Shown here piece by piece: positions 1 through 7,042 of a stretch of DNA of 12,690 bases. The notes under the pieces are model-generated. The model was not told where the DNA came from. It ran no database searches and saw only the letters and a list, made by a program, of their open reading frames with translations. The position numbers and the translations under genes were made by a program. Position 1 is the first letter of the stretch, and each line of letters begins with the position of its first letter. The stretch comes from Calditrichota bacterium (GTDB lineage Bacteria > Calditrichota > Calditrichia > RBG-13-44-9 > J075), in the NCBI GenBank assembly GCA_003695285.1, contig RFIL01000120.1, forward strand, positions 1 through 12,690, in the 5' to 3' direction.

Positions 1-536
1 GATTCCTGCCCATGACTTAACAGTGGAAGCTCTATTTCATTTCGCGGAGTTCCGGAAGCATCGACGTAGGTGAGTCGTACCGTAACGGATTGAATATCTT
101 CCACTCCCTGATAATCAAGAACAATTACCTGACAGAGTTGAAACTCCGGTAAAGATGCGGCTTCAATGATGGGAGCACCATATTCAATTTCCAGTGTTAA
201 ATAAAGGGTATCAAGTGGAAAAATGACCTGGCTGGTGGTAAAGGGAAGATAGTTCTCTGCAGTCACAGTGATAGGAGCCGGTCGATTTAGATTGTCATCT
301 TCAGTTAGAATATAAAGCATCTCAAATTGACCACGCGAATTGGTCTGAGTGCTCTGGTGATTGATTTCAACCAGGGCATTTTCGACCGAATTCCCGGTGA
401 ATTTATTCAGGACGGTGCCTTGAATCATAGTGGTTTGTTGCAGGTTTCCAGCAGTGTAGTTATATCCAGTAAATCTATCTCCCAGGCATTGAACCAGGAA
501 TAGTGAAGACAGGATAGAAAATATAACGAATCTCAA
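1..536 (-). CDS. Exported protein with carboxypeptidase-regulatory-like beta domain (3' end off the window)
   Basis: The open frame runs from a TTG at 536-534 to the left edge, giving 178 codons with no stop. I chose TTG because AAAAAGGAG (550-542) sits 5 nt upstream and no ATG lies nearby in frame; the first in-frame ATG would remove the signal sequence. The product begins MRFVIFSILSSLFLVQC, a short export signal. Cys17 could be a lipobox cysteine, but Gln at -1 is atypical, so lipoprotein status is uncertain. Residues about 38-110 (starting IQGTVLNKFTG, with a TNSRGQFEM turn) look like a carboxypeptidase-regulatory-like beta-sandwich. The later part (around DIQSVTVRLTYVDASG) resembles an Ig-like repeat. 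The gene starts 16 nt after the stop of the BtuF-like gene on the same strand and is probably co-transcribed. Such domains occur in FCB-group surface proteins. The specific role is unknown. Confidence 0.7.
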   Translation of the reverse strand, partial: MRFVIFSILSSLFLVQCLGDRFTGYNYTAGNLQQTTMIQGTVLNKFTGNSVENALVEINHQSTQTNSRGQFEMLYILTEDDNLNRPAPITVTAENYLPFTTSQVIFPLDTLYLTLEIEYGAPIIEAASLPEFQLCQVIVLDYQGVEDIQSVTVRLTYVDASGTPRNEIELPLLSHGQE

Positions 537-541
537 AGGCG

Positions 542-550
542 CTCCTTTTT
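542..550 (-). promoter_or_regulatory. Strong Shine-Dalgarno that fixes a TTG start
   Basis: Read on the minus strand the site is AAAAAGGAG, followed by CGCCT and the TTG at 536-534. The spacing of 5 nt is good. It lies between the stop codon of the BtuF-like gene (555-553) and the exported-protein gene, so the downstream gene has its own translation start. Confidence 0.65.
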
Positions 551-552
551 CT

Positions 553-1341
553 TTATAAGGGAATACTGGAAGCAATTTGTCTTCGTAAGTTGATAAAGTA
601 ACTCGGCATATATTGAAGCCGGCTTCCGTACCAGGAAAACATTGTACCGTCCACCTGAAGAACCAATTTGTCGGGATACATTTGAGTAATCCCTTTAACG
701 TCTTCATCCTGGAAAGGGTATGGCTCCGAAGAGAGTAATATAACACGAGCAGTTTTCAAGTCCTGAAGTTCAATCTGGGGATAGCGAGGGGTAGATTGAA
801 AAATATTGATAAACCCGGCGTGAGTCAGCATATTGTTGATGAATGTTTCTCCCCCGACGGCCATATAAGGATTTTTCCAGATGAGATAAGCTACCGGTAT
901 TTTCGGGATAAATTTCAGTTGGGAGAATTTACGCTTGATCATTACCGCTAATTCCTGAGCTTCAGCTATTCTCTGTACCAACTCTCCCACCTTTGCAATC
1001 ATCTCCAGCGCGGACTGCAGATTGACCACGTCACTCATCCAGACCGGGTATTTTTCCTGCAAAATCTTGATGCCTTCCGGATAATTCTCCTCTTTGTTCC
1101 CAATGATTAAATCGGGTTGAAGCTCTTCAATGACCTCGAAATTGAATTTCTTGGTTCCCCCAACAACCGTTTTCTTTCTACATTTATCCCGGGGATGGAT
1201 ACAGTAACGGGTGATGCCAACCACCTCCTCATCTAGCCCCAGTTCAAACAGCAACTCCGTTTGGGAGGGAACCAGGGAGATAATCCTCCGGGGAGGATGG
1301 GTCAGCTCTATCTGGTGTCCCATCTGATCGATGTATTGCAT
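553..1341 (-). CDS. Helical-backbone metal/cobalamin receptor, BtuF-like (PF01497 type), no signal peptide
   Basis: This 262-residue protein belongs to the periplasmic-binding-protein-2 fold (BtuF/FhuD class), whose members hand corrinoids or Fe-siderophores to ABC importers. Family signs are RRIISLVPSQTELLFELGL at residues 18-36, the VVGITRYCIHP segment at 40-50, and GGTKKFNFEVIEELQPDLII at 61-80. It starts directly with the fold (MQYIDQMGHQIEL) and has no signal peptide or lipobox, so as written it would be cytosolic. I recall Bacteroidetes homologues with this same N-terminus, so the start is probably right even though no clear Shine-Dalgarno precedes it. No permease or ATPase gene lies next to it, and no cobalamin riboswitch is visible upstream. 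The ligand is not determined. An alternative start at Met7 changes little. Confidence 0.8.
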   Translation of the reverse strand: MQYIDQMGHQIELTHPPRRIISLVPSQTELLFELGLDEEVVGITRYCIHPRDKCRKKTVVGGTKKFNFEVIEELQPDLIIGNKEENYPEGIKILQEKYPVWMSDVVNLQSALEMIAKVGELVQRIAEAQELAVMIKRKFSQLKFIPKIPVAYLIWKNPYMAVGGETFINNMLTHAGFINIFQSTPRYPQIELQDLKTARVILLSSEPYPFQDEDVKGITQMYPDKLVLQVDGTMFSWYGSRLQYMPSYFINLRRQIASSIPL

Positions 1342-1387
1342 GGCTTATTTTTTTGAAGAAATGTACGGAAAGATTTGAAAAATCAAA

Positions 1388-1415
1388 ACCTCTTTTCTTG
1401 GATAAGAAAAGAGGT
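1388..1415 (-). terminator. Rho-independent terminator after the M28-type gene
   Basis: ACCTCTTTTCTT (1388-1399) and AAGAAAAGAGGT (1404-1415) form a perfect 12-bp stem with a GGAT loop. Read on the minus strand the hairpin is followed by TTTTGATTTTT, a U-rich tract, whereas the plus-strand side is not U-rich. It therefore terminates the minus-strand M28-type gene that ends at 1456, and separates it from the BtuF-like gene. Confidence 0.85.
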
Positions 1416-1455
1416 CTCAGAGAGGATGTTGAAAATCTGATATGCTCTTAAATCC

Positions 1456-2532
1456 TTAGTTGATATATTTCTTTAGCAGCGTACGCAGTTTTGATTTCCT
1501 CACATAAACCATTTCACCAACAACCTGTTCCAATCCGCTTACTACCCTGCTCATGGCTTCAAAATTAATATGATTGGGGGTATCATCAGGAGAATGATGA
1601 TAAGGGTAGCGGTAGGGGGATGTGTCGGTTATCATTAATGCTGGATATCCATGTTGCCAGAAAGCCCATTGATCGGCAATCCCAATTCCTGAAGCCGTAT
1701 CCGGAAATGTTATTCCCTCTGAAGGGAAACGGGCATTCTCCCGGAAATATTTCACCGTCTCTTTCACCAGATCAATCGAGGAAGTATTTCCCGAGAACAT
1801 GACAAAATTAGCTTTCCGGGGATACAGCCATTTTAAGGGTATCGGAAAGTCCTGGCTGTTTTCTTCATTCGAATAATATCCCAGGGAAGCGATGTGGAGC
1901 ATTCCCACAATGTTTTCCTTTTCGGAAGCACATAACCGGGCATATTTCATGCTGCCCATCTCAGGGGATTGACTGAAAGGAGGGTAAGAATTGGGAAAAA
2001 ACACAAAACGCAGGGTTCGGGAAATTTGAGCTTCAGAAAAATATTTAGCCATTGAAAGCACCGCTGCGACCCCGCTACCGTTTTCATTAGCTCCGCGACT
2101 GCCCGGGTAACTATCGTAATTGGTACCGATGATCAGGATTTCATCCCGATATTTTTTTCCGGGAATTTCAGCAACAAGATTGTATAAGGTTTTACCATGT
2201 ACAGTAAAGGGGAATCGGTCAACGGAATAGCCATAATTTTCCAGTTCGTAAGTGATATAATCCGCGGCGCTCATGAGATTCTGATATGCATGGATGTGTC
2301 GTTCCCCGATTTGTTCCGCAATCATATTGACATGATAACGGAGTTCCTTTTCCAGATTCGCTTGTTGTGGCGTCAGTGGAGGGAGAGGGCCATCATAGCT
2401 GTTTCCGGGCATTCGGAGGACCATATATCCTCCTAAAAACAACAAGACACAACAGAAGATAAAAAGAGCGCGCACTACTTTACTCAAAAAAACCAGCTGT
2501 GACCAGATAAAACGCAGTAAAAAGCTTATCAT
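1456..2532 (-). CDS. Membrane-anchored M28-type peptidase homologue, probably catalytically inactive
   Basis: This is a 358-residue protein. A hydrophobic segment at about residues 20-40 should anchor it in the inner membrane with the large C-terminal domain outside. The rest follows the M28 Zn-aminopeptidase pattern: TNYDSYPGSRGANENGSG (137-154), LRFVFFPNSYPPFSQSPEMGS (in 174-194), MLHIASLGYYS (211-221) and YPYHHSPDDTP (309-319). Compared with active M28 enzymes, the first-motif His is Asn138, the bridging Asp is Glu150, the Glu-Glu pair is Ser182-Tyr183, and the third-motif acidic ligand is Ala215. Only Asp140 and His313 are kept. The fold is clear, but binding of two zinc ions looks impossible, so a binding or scaffolding role is likelier than proteolysis. 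GGGTGG precedes the ATG. It appears monocistronic, with a terminator at 1388-1415. Confidence 0.85.
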   Translation of the reverse strand: MISFLLRFIWSQLVFLSKVVRALFIFCCVLLFLGGYMVLRMPGNSYDGPLPPLTPQQANLEKELRYHVNMIAEQIGERHIHAYQNLMSAADYITYELENYGYSVDRFPFTVHGKTLYNLVAEIPGKKYRDEILIIGTNYDSYPGSRGANENGSGVAAVLSMAKYFSEAQISRTLRFVFFPNSYPPFSQSPEMGSMKYARLCASEKENIVGMLHIASLGYYSNEENSQDFPIPLKWLYPRKANFVMFSGNTSSIDLVKETVKYFRENARFPSEGITFPDTASGIGIADQWAFWQHGYPALMITDTSPYRYPYHHSPDDTPNHINFEAMSRVVSGLEQVVGEMVYVRKSKLRTLLKKYIN

Positions 2533-2816
2533 CTCAATCCACCCTTTCTTTCAAATACCACAAGTTTATTTATCGTAAGGGTAGAGAAAGAACTTAAACA
2601 AAGTTGAGGGGTTAATTTTTGATCCTGGAAAGTTGTGATGTATCCGATTCTGGAATTGTAAATTTATAACACAATATGAGGGGGCAGAGATAAGGATAAA
2701 ACGAAGAGAGGGTATTCTTTAAAAATAAGGAATCTAAGAAAACATTTCTCTTGGAAGTTCGATAAAGAATTTAGTAAGTTCGTCGATTTTTACCAGAGAT
2801 AAAAACAGGGGATACT

Positions 2817-3488
2817 ATGTACGAAAGTCAGAAGCGAGTCTTGATAGTCGATGATGAAGAAGATTTAACCTGGACTCTTCAGAAGAAATTGTCCAAAGAC
2901 AAAGATGTCTTTGAAGTGATTTGTGTGAATTCGGGACGAGAAGCGATTGATGTCTTACATCAATTACCGGTAAATCTGGTCATAACGGATGTGCGGATGC
3001 CGGAGGTCTCTGGTCTGGATTTGTTAACAGAAATTAAACGACTCTACCCGGATACCCGTGTGATTATAATGACCGCCTATGGGAGCAGTGATGTCCAGAA
3101 AGCGGCCAATGAACGGGGATGCTTTCACTATATTGAAAAACCCTTTGAGATAAATGCACTCCGGCAATTGATTTTAGATGCACTTGAAGAACGGAAGGGA
3201 TTCAAAGGGAGTGTTTCCGATTTTCAACTGAGTGACATTATCCAGTTGAATTGTTTGGGTAGATTAACCTCGGCATTAAAGGTAACCTCCGAAGAAGAAG
3301 AGGGATATATTTATTTCCATGAAGGAAACATTGTCCACGCTGAGACGGAGCGGTTGCAGGGCGAAGCAGCATTTTATCATATCATGAGCTGGCAAAGCGG
3401 TGAATTTACAGTCATGCGAAATCAAACAGCTGTGAAACATCAAACGGGGGTGGCAAAGTTTACTCCTGGAAAGTCTGCGTCGAATTGA
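2817..3488 (+). CDS. Response regulator: receiver domain plus DUF4388, frame broken before the Roadblock domain
   Basis: The readable product has 223 residues. Residues 5-120 are a CheY-like receiver with Asp12-Asp13, phospho-acceptor Asp58 (ITDVRMPEVSG), Thr86 and Lys108 (EKPF). Residues about 130-200 match the DUF4388 pattern (FKGSVSDFQLSDIIQLN, then GYIYFHEGNIVHAET and WQSGEFTVM), a domain common in regulators of delta-proteobacteria and FCB bacteria. AGGGG lies 5 nt before the ATG. After residue about 210 the frame runs out as GVAKFTPGKSASN and stops at tandem TGA codons. Dropping one G from the run at 3446-3450 restores the expected DUF4388 ending (TGWQSLLLESLRRIDE) and continues to 3906, giving a 362-residue protein. 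No histidine kinase is adjacent. The output is probably protein-protein interaction, since no DNA-binding domain is seen. Confidence 0.85.
   Translation: MYESQKRVLIVDDEEDLTWTLQKKLSKDKDVFEVICVNSGREAIDVLHQLPVNLVITDVRMPEVSGLDLLTEIKRLYPDTRVIIMTAYGSSDVQKAANERGCFHYIEKPFEINALRQLILDALEERKGFKGSVSDFQLSDIIQLNCLGRLTSALKVTSEEEEGYIYFHEGNIVHAETERLQGEAAFYHIMSWQSGEFTVMRNQTAVKHQTGVAKFTPGKSASN
3446..3450 (+). other. Frameshift site: run of five G's inside the regulator gene
   Basis: The sequence ACGGGGGTGGC in the original frame reads T-G-V-A. With four G's it reads T-G-W-Q-S-L-L-L, which continues for another 152 codons to the TAA at 3904-3906 with no stop. Homopolymer runs are typical places for sequencing errors, for phase-variable indels, and for true null mutations. 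The sequence alone cannot tell these apart. Confidence 0.8.
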
Positions 3489-3597
3489 TGAAAGCTCAGA
3501 TCTGGCAAAGCAAGAGGCTGCCAGAGAGAAACGGAAGCGCTATCGTCGTCTGCAACAGATTCTGGGGAAGATTTTTCACTCGGATGGGGTAGAGTAC

Positions 3598-3906
3598 GTG
3601 TTTGTCCATAATAGAGTAGGTTTCCCTCTTTTTTACCTGGGGGAAGATTCGCAGCAAAAGGAGACCATTACCAATCTGGGAAATCAGGTTTCCGGGATGC
3701 TGGAACGAGTGATGAAAAATTCCCGATTTTTAATGGGGGAGGAATTACATTTCTGGGAGATGCAGTTTCAGAAGAAAGTCTTTATTCTGCAAAAAATCCC
3801 TAACCAGGATGCCTATTTAACCATTGTGGGAAATCAAAATGTCAATAGTGGATATATTCGTCTGGAGATTAAAAAGAATCTGGATGATCTGAGCAAACTA
3901 CTTTAA
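3598..3906 (+). CDS. Roadblock/LC7-like (MglB-type) domain: displaced C-terminal part of the response regulator
   Basis: The 102-residue piece starts at a GTG, but its frame is open back through 3451, so it is best read as the C-terminus of the upstream regulator and not as a separate gene. No Shine-Dalgarno supports the GTG. The open stretch before it encodes an Arg/Lys-rich helix (AREKRKRYRRLQQILGKIF) that would link DUF4388 to this domain. The body, from VEYVFVHNRVGFPLFYLG through MLERVMKNSRFLMGE to AYLTIVGNQNVNSGYIRLEI, follows the Roadblock/LAMTOR layout: a 'dreaded self' strand, a long helix, a central sheet, then an LTIV strand and a final helix. Such domains dimerise and regulate small Ras-like GTPases of the MglA type. 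The assignment is by pattern, without a profile search. Confidence 0.6.
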   Translation: MFVHNRVGFPLFYLGEDSQQKETITNLGNQVSGMLERVMKNSRFLMGEELHFWEMQFQKKVFILQKIPNQDAYLTIVGNQNVNSGYIRLEIKKNLDDLSKLL

Positions 3907-3952
3907 TGCTTCCTGTTGGATGAAGGGCACCGGATAGTGAAGCAGATAAACA

Positions 3953-3979
3953 AAAAGACCGGCGTTGCACCGGTCTTTT
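3953..3979. terminator. Bidirectional rho-independent terminator
   Basis: AAAAGACCGG (3953-3962) and CCGGTCTTTT (3970-3979) form a perfect 10-bp stem with a 7-nt loop. The plus-strand side continues TTTTGCGTTTTT; the minus-strand side reads TTTTTGTTTATC. It can therefore stop both the regulator gene from the left and the long PTS-isomerase-tRNA unit from the right. The minus-strand stem begins about 19 nt after the tRNA 3' end. Confidence 0.85.
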
Positions 3980-3998
3980 GCGTTTTTGACAGTTTTAG

Positions 3999-4092
3999 CG
4001 GAGGTGCGTGGGAGTCGAACCCACCTGCCCCGGTCTGCCGGGGCACGCGCGGCTTTGAAGGCCGGGGGAGACACCGGTCCCCATCCACCTCC
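3999..4092 (-). tRNA. selC: Selenocysteine tRNA (anticodon UCA)
   Basis: Read on the minus strand this 94-nt sequence folds as a bacterial tRNA-Sec. The acceptor arm GGAGGTG pairs with CACCTCC, with discriminator G and no encoded CCA. The D arm is 6 bp, GGGGAC/GTCTCC, with a tight CGGT loop. The anticodon loop is CTTCAAA with TCA at 4058-4056. A long variable arm is formed by TGCCCCGG/CCGGGGCA (4045-4038 with 4033-4026) around CAGA. The T arm is GTGGG-TTCGACT-CCCAC. The extra-long variable arm, the 6-bp D stem with 4-nt loop and the UCA anticodon together identify tRNA-Sec. Oddities are a G-G mismatch where the 8th acceptor pair should be and a C-C mismatch at the outer end of the anticodon stem. 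It lies 6 nt after the isomerase stop on the same strand and must be processed from that transcript unless it has its own promoter inside the isomerase gene. Confidence 0.93.
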
Positions 4093-4098
4093 CGAGCA

Positions 4099-5142
4099 TT
4101 AAGCTGGTAGCTCGCTTAATTTTTCCTTCAAGTAGGTGATCCCATCTATTCTGATCGGATCTTTTTCGTTTAACATTGCCAGAAGATAACTGGCCCAATC
4201 CCCAACATATATCAAAGAGAACAACCGTGCCAGACGGGAAGACCCTTCGGAAAAAATTTCTCCCAGAGGTATCCGTGAGTTCCGAATAACTTCTTTGCTG
4301 ATTTCAATGCGTTTTTTCATTCGAGGGGTTTCTTCCGGATCGCGGAGCAGGATGATCCGGAGATGTTTGTTCACTTCATACAGCCCTTCCCAGCCCATGA
4401 TTTCATTGTGGTTCAATTCCGGGAAAACATTACTGAAAGCCATACATTTGGAATTTTCGTTGAACTGATTTCTCCATCGCACCGGTACCGGATACAGGAA
4501 GGGAACTCCGGTATAAATCACCGGGAATGCATGGTAAATACTTTGTGCAATATGACTGGCCAGATTGCTTCCCATATTTAGATGAGGATCATATCTTCCG
4601 GCAAGCTCTTGTAAAAGAGTAACGGTTTCATTTACATCAGCTTCATTGGCGATGGACACACCCAGACGATCCAGAAGGTAGTATAAAGAGAAAAACAGGT
4701 ACCCCAACGCTTGACGGGGAGGATATCCCTCCGGAATTTTTATATGCACATAATTGCCTTTCTTGCAGATGTTTTCCAATTCACCTCCGCTGGAGATGCC
4801 TATAAGAGTTGCCCCTTTTTCAATTGCCTGTTGGCTCGTGCTAAGAGTCTCCTCCGTATTTCCGGAATAACTGAGAGCAATAAAAAGGGTTGACTTGTTT
4901 ACAAAAACGGGGATGTCATATTCGCGAATCACCATTGCAGGGAGAGGGAGTTTTTCCCTGGAAAAAGCCAGAGCCAGATCTCCAGCTATTGCTGAACCTC
5001 CCATTCCACCAATCACTAAATTTTGAAATTGGGAGATCGAATAATCGACCTTCACATTTTTCATCAATTCCCGGGTATCCAATATTTGTTGTGGAAACCC
5101 GCTTAAATATTTAAGGAAATCACTTCGATCAAAGTCTAACAT
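4099..5142 (-). CDS. Bifunctional phosphoglucose/phosphomannose isomerase
   Basis: This 347-residue SIS-fold enzyme interconverts glucose-6-P or mannose-6-P and fructose-6-P in the cytoplasm. Family signs are NLVIGGMGGSAIAGD (41-55), the sugar-phosphate loop ALSYSGNTEETLSTS (89-103), the GISSGGEL loop (115-122), PEGYPPRQALGYL (137-149), then FNENSK and ELNHNEIMGWE, which carry the Glu and His expected to act in catalysis. Length and motifs match the bacterial PGI/PMI family and not classical PGI. GAGAGGA precedes the ATG by about 8 nt. It follows enzyme I by 86 bp on the same strand, and the tRNA-Sec follows it by 6 nt. Its position after the PTS genes suits a role in feeding imported hexose-6-phosphate into glycolysis. 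Confidence 0.92.
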   Translation of the reverse strand: MLDFDRSDFLKYLSGFPQQILDTRELMKNVKVDYSISQFQNLVIGGMGGSAIAGDLALAFSREKLPLPAMVIREYDIPVFVNKSTLFIALSYSGNTEETLSTSQQAIEKGATLIGISSGGELENICKKGNYVHIKIPEGYPPRQALGYLFFSLYYLLDRLGVSIANEADVNETVTLLQELAGRYDPHLNMGSNLASHIAQSIYHAFPVIYTGVPFLYPVPVRWRNQFNENSKCMAFSNVFPELNHNEIMGWEGLYEVNKHLRIILLRDPEETPRMKKRIEISKEVIRNSRIPLGEIFSEGSSRLARLFSLIYVGDWASYLLAMLNEKDPIRIDGITYLKEKLSELPA

Positions 5143-5228
5143 GTGAACAATCCTCTCTTTTTTGTTTTAGGTTTGTAAATTTTTCTGTTTGTATTTTCTT
5201 CAGTTTCTATAATGTACAATTTTGCCTT

Positions 5229-7016
5229 CTAAGCTCCAATTTCCTCATAAAGGTCAGGTAATTTTTTCTGAAAGAACTCTTTCAGCAGAGACACTATATC
5301 ACTGGTGGTGATTGCTTGCTTGACCGCTTCATACAATTGGAGACACTCTTTCAGCTCCAGTCGTCGGATAATTTGTTTTATCTCGGGGATGACGGTAGGA
5401 GAAGCGCTCAGACATTCAAACCCCATGGCCAGAAGGAGTGGAATCGCAAGGGGATCGGCAGCCATCTCTCCACACATCCCAACCAATTTGTTGGCTTGTT
5501 TACCTGCTTCCAGGGTCATCTGTAACATCCGGATAACTGCGGGATTGAAATGAGAATAAATGTTGGCCACTTTTTCATTCCCCCGGTCCACCGCAAGGGT
5601 ATATTGAACCAGATCGTTGGTACCAATGCTAAAAAAATCGGCAACGTTGGCCAATTGATCCGCCACCACCACCGCCGAGGGTATCTCTATCATGACTCCC
5701 AGGTCAATGGGTTCTCCAAAGGGCTTCCCTTCTTTCTTCAGTAGATGTTTGGCTTCTTCCAGTAATTCTCTAACCTGGAGCACTTCCTCTACCGAGCTCA
5801 CCATGGGCAACAATATTTGCACGTTGTGTTTTTGATTGGCCCGCAGAATTGCTTTCAACTGAGCCAGAAAGCCTTCCTTGTGATCCAGCCAGAAACGGAT
5901 GGCTCTCCACCCTAAAAATGGATTTTCTTCAGTGATGTGAAAAATTCCCGGTAGGATTTTATCCCCTCCGATGTCAGCCGTGCGAATGACGACTTTATGT
6001 GGATAAACCGTTTCGGCAATGTGGGTGTAGTTACGGGTTTGCTCTTCCTCGTCGGGAAGGTCGGAACGGTTGATGAATAATCCCTCGGTTCGATACAGGC
6101 CAATCCCTTTGGCGCCGACCTGTTTGATTTGCGGGAGTTCCTCTTCAAATTCAATGTTGGCTTGCAGACAAATCTGTTTGCCATCCCGGGTAATGGCTTC
6201 CTTTTTACTCTCTTTTCGTAATTTTTCTTCCAACACCTGAAGATGCTGTTGTTCCTTTTTATATCTGCGAATGGTTTCTGGGGAGGGATTAACAATCACT
6301 CTGCCATGTGAACCATCCAGGATTACGGTTGTCCCGGATTCCACCATTTCGGTGATCTTTTTTAAACCCACGACAGCCGGAACAGAGAGGGCACGGGCGA
6401 CAATGGCGGTATGGCTGGTTTTTCCACCGGTATTGGTTGCAAAGCCCAGCAATTTTTGTTTATGGAGGTGAACCGTGTCGGAAGGGGTCAGGGTATCCGC
6501 AATGACAATCACCGGCTTGTCAATGGTAATGGATGCGGAGATGTCATACCCCAGGATATGTTTAATGATTCGTTCTTTTAAATTCTGAATATCCTGGGCA
6601 CGATCCCGAAAATATTCATTTGACATGCGTAGAAAGTGTTCTTTCTTTTTGCGAAACACCTGAAATGTAGCATATGCAGCATCATAGCGCTGAGAATTGA
6701 TAACCTCCTCAACCTCTCCCAAAAAAATGGTGTCTTCCAGAAAGGCAATTTGAACTTCAATGATTTCGGCAATTTCCGGTCCATATTGTTGAACAATTTT
6801 CTCGTAGGTGTTTTTTAAATCCTCCAGGACCGCCTGCACCGAGTTTCGGAAGTTCTGAATCTGTTCGGGAACCTGGCTGGCACTGATAACGCGGGGAACC
6901 GGTTCCCAACGAGGTTCAGAATAGACATACGTTGGTCCGATGGTGATGCCAGGTGAAGCAGGTATACCTTCCAAAACCAATTCTTTTGTCCTTGATACCC
7001 CCTTAATTTTTTCCAT
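5229..7016 (-). CDS. ptsI: PTS enzyme I (phosphoenolpyruvate-protein phosphotransferase)
   Basis: This 595-residue cytoplasmic enzyme takes phosphate from PEP and passes it to HPr. The N-terminal domain opens with LEGIPASPGITIG. The phospho-His is His202 in TGGKTSHTAIVARAL. The C-terminal PEP-binding barrel shows GLYRTEGLF, FFSIGTNDLVQYTLAVDRGN and GMCGEMAADP (catalytic Cys515). All key residues are present and the length is close to the usual 570-600. It is the fourth gene of the IIC-IID-HPr-EI-isomerase unit, 26 nt after HPr. The ATG at 7016 has only a weak Shine-Dalgarno. A TTG at residue 13, with AAGGA upstream, would give the more usual N-terminus, so the true start is uncertain. Confidence 0.95.
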   Translation of the reverse strand: MEKIKGVSRTKELVLEGIPASPGITIGPTYVYSEPRWEPVPRVISASQVPEQIQNFRNSVQAVLEDLKNTYEKIVQQYGPEIAEIIEVQIAFLEDTIFLGEVEEVINSQRYDAAYATFQVFRKKKEHFLRMSNEYFRDRAQDIQNLKERIIKHILGYDISASITIDKPVIVIADTLTPSDTVHLHKQKLLGFATNTGGKTSHTAIVARALSVPAVVGLKKITEMVESGTTVILDGSHGRVIVNPSPETIRRYKKEQQHLQVLEEKLRKESKKEAITRDGKQICLQANIEFEEELPQIKQVGAKGIGLYRTEGLFINRSDLPDEEEQTRNYTHIAETVYPHKVVIRTADIGGDKILPGIFHITEENPFLGWRAIRFWLDHKEGFLAQLKAILRANQKHNVQILLPMVSSVEEVLQVRELLEEAKHLLKKEGKPFGEPIDLGVMIEIPSAVVVADQLANVADFFSIGTNDLVQYTLAVDRGNEKVANIYSHFNPAVIRMLQMTLEAGKQANKLVGMCGEMAADPLAIPLLLAMGFECLSASPTVIPEIKQIIRRLELKECLQLYEAVKQAITTSDIVSLLKEFFQKKLPDLYEEIGA

Positions 7017-7042
7017 ATAACAACACAGGTTTTACTTTCCGG

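Noticed and set aside
3486..3488. In-frame TGA of the regulator gene as a selenocysteine codon, given the nearby tRNA-Sec
   Set aside because: It is followed at once by a second TGA, reading through gives no recognisable sequence, and the neighbouring frame continues the DUF4388/Roadblock sequence much better. No SECIS-like hairpin was seen after it.
4026..4045. GC-rich inverted repeat that looks like a terminator or protein-binding palindrome
   Set aside because: It is the variable arm of tRNA-Sec.
3916..4198. Short reading frames on both strands across the tRNA
   Set aside because: They overlap the terminator and the tRNA-Sec; their unusual composition comes from the GC-rich tRNA sequence.
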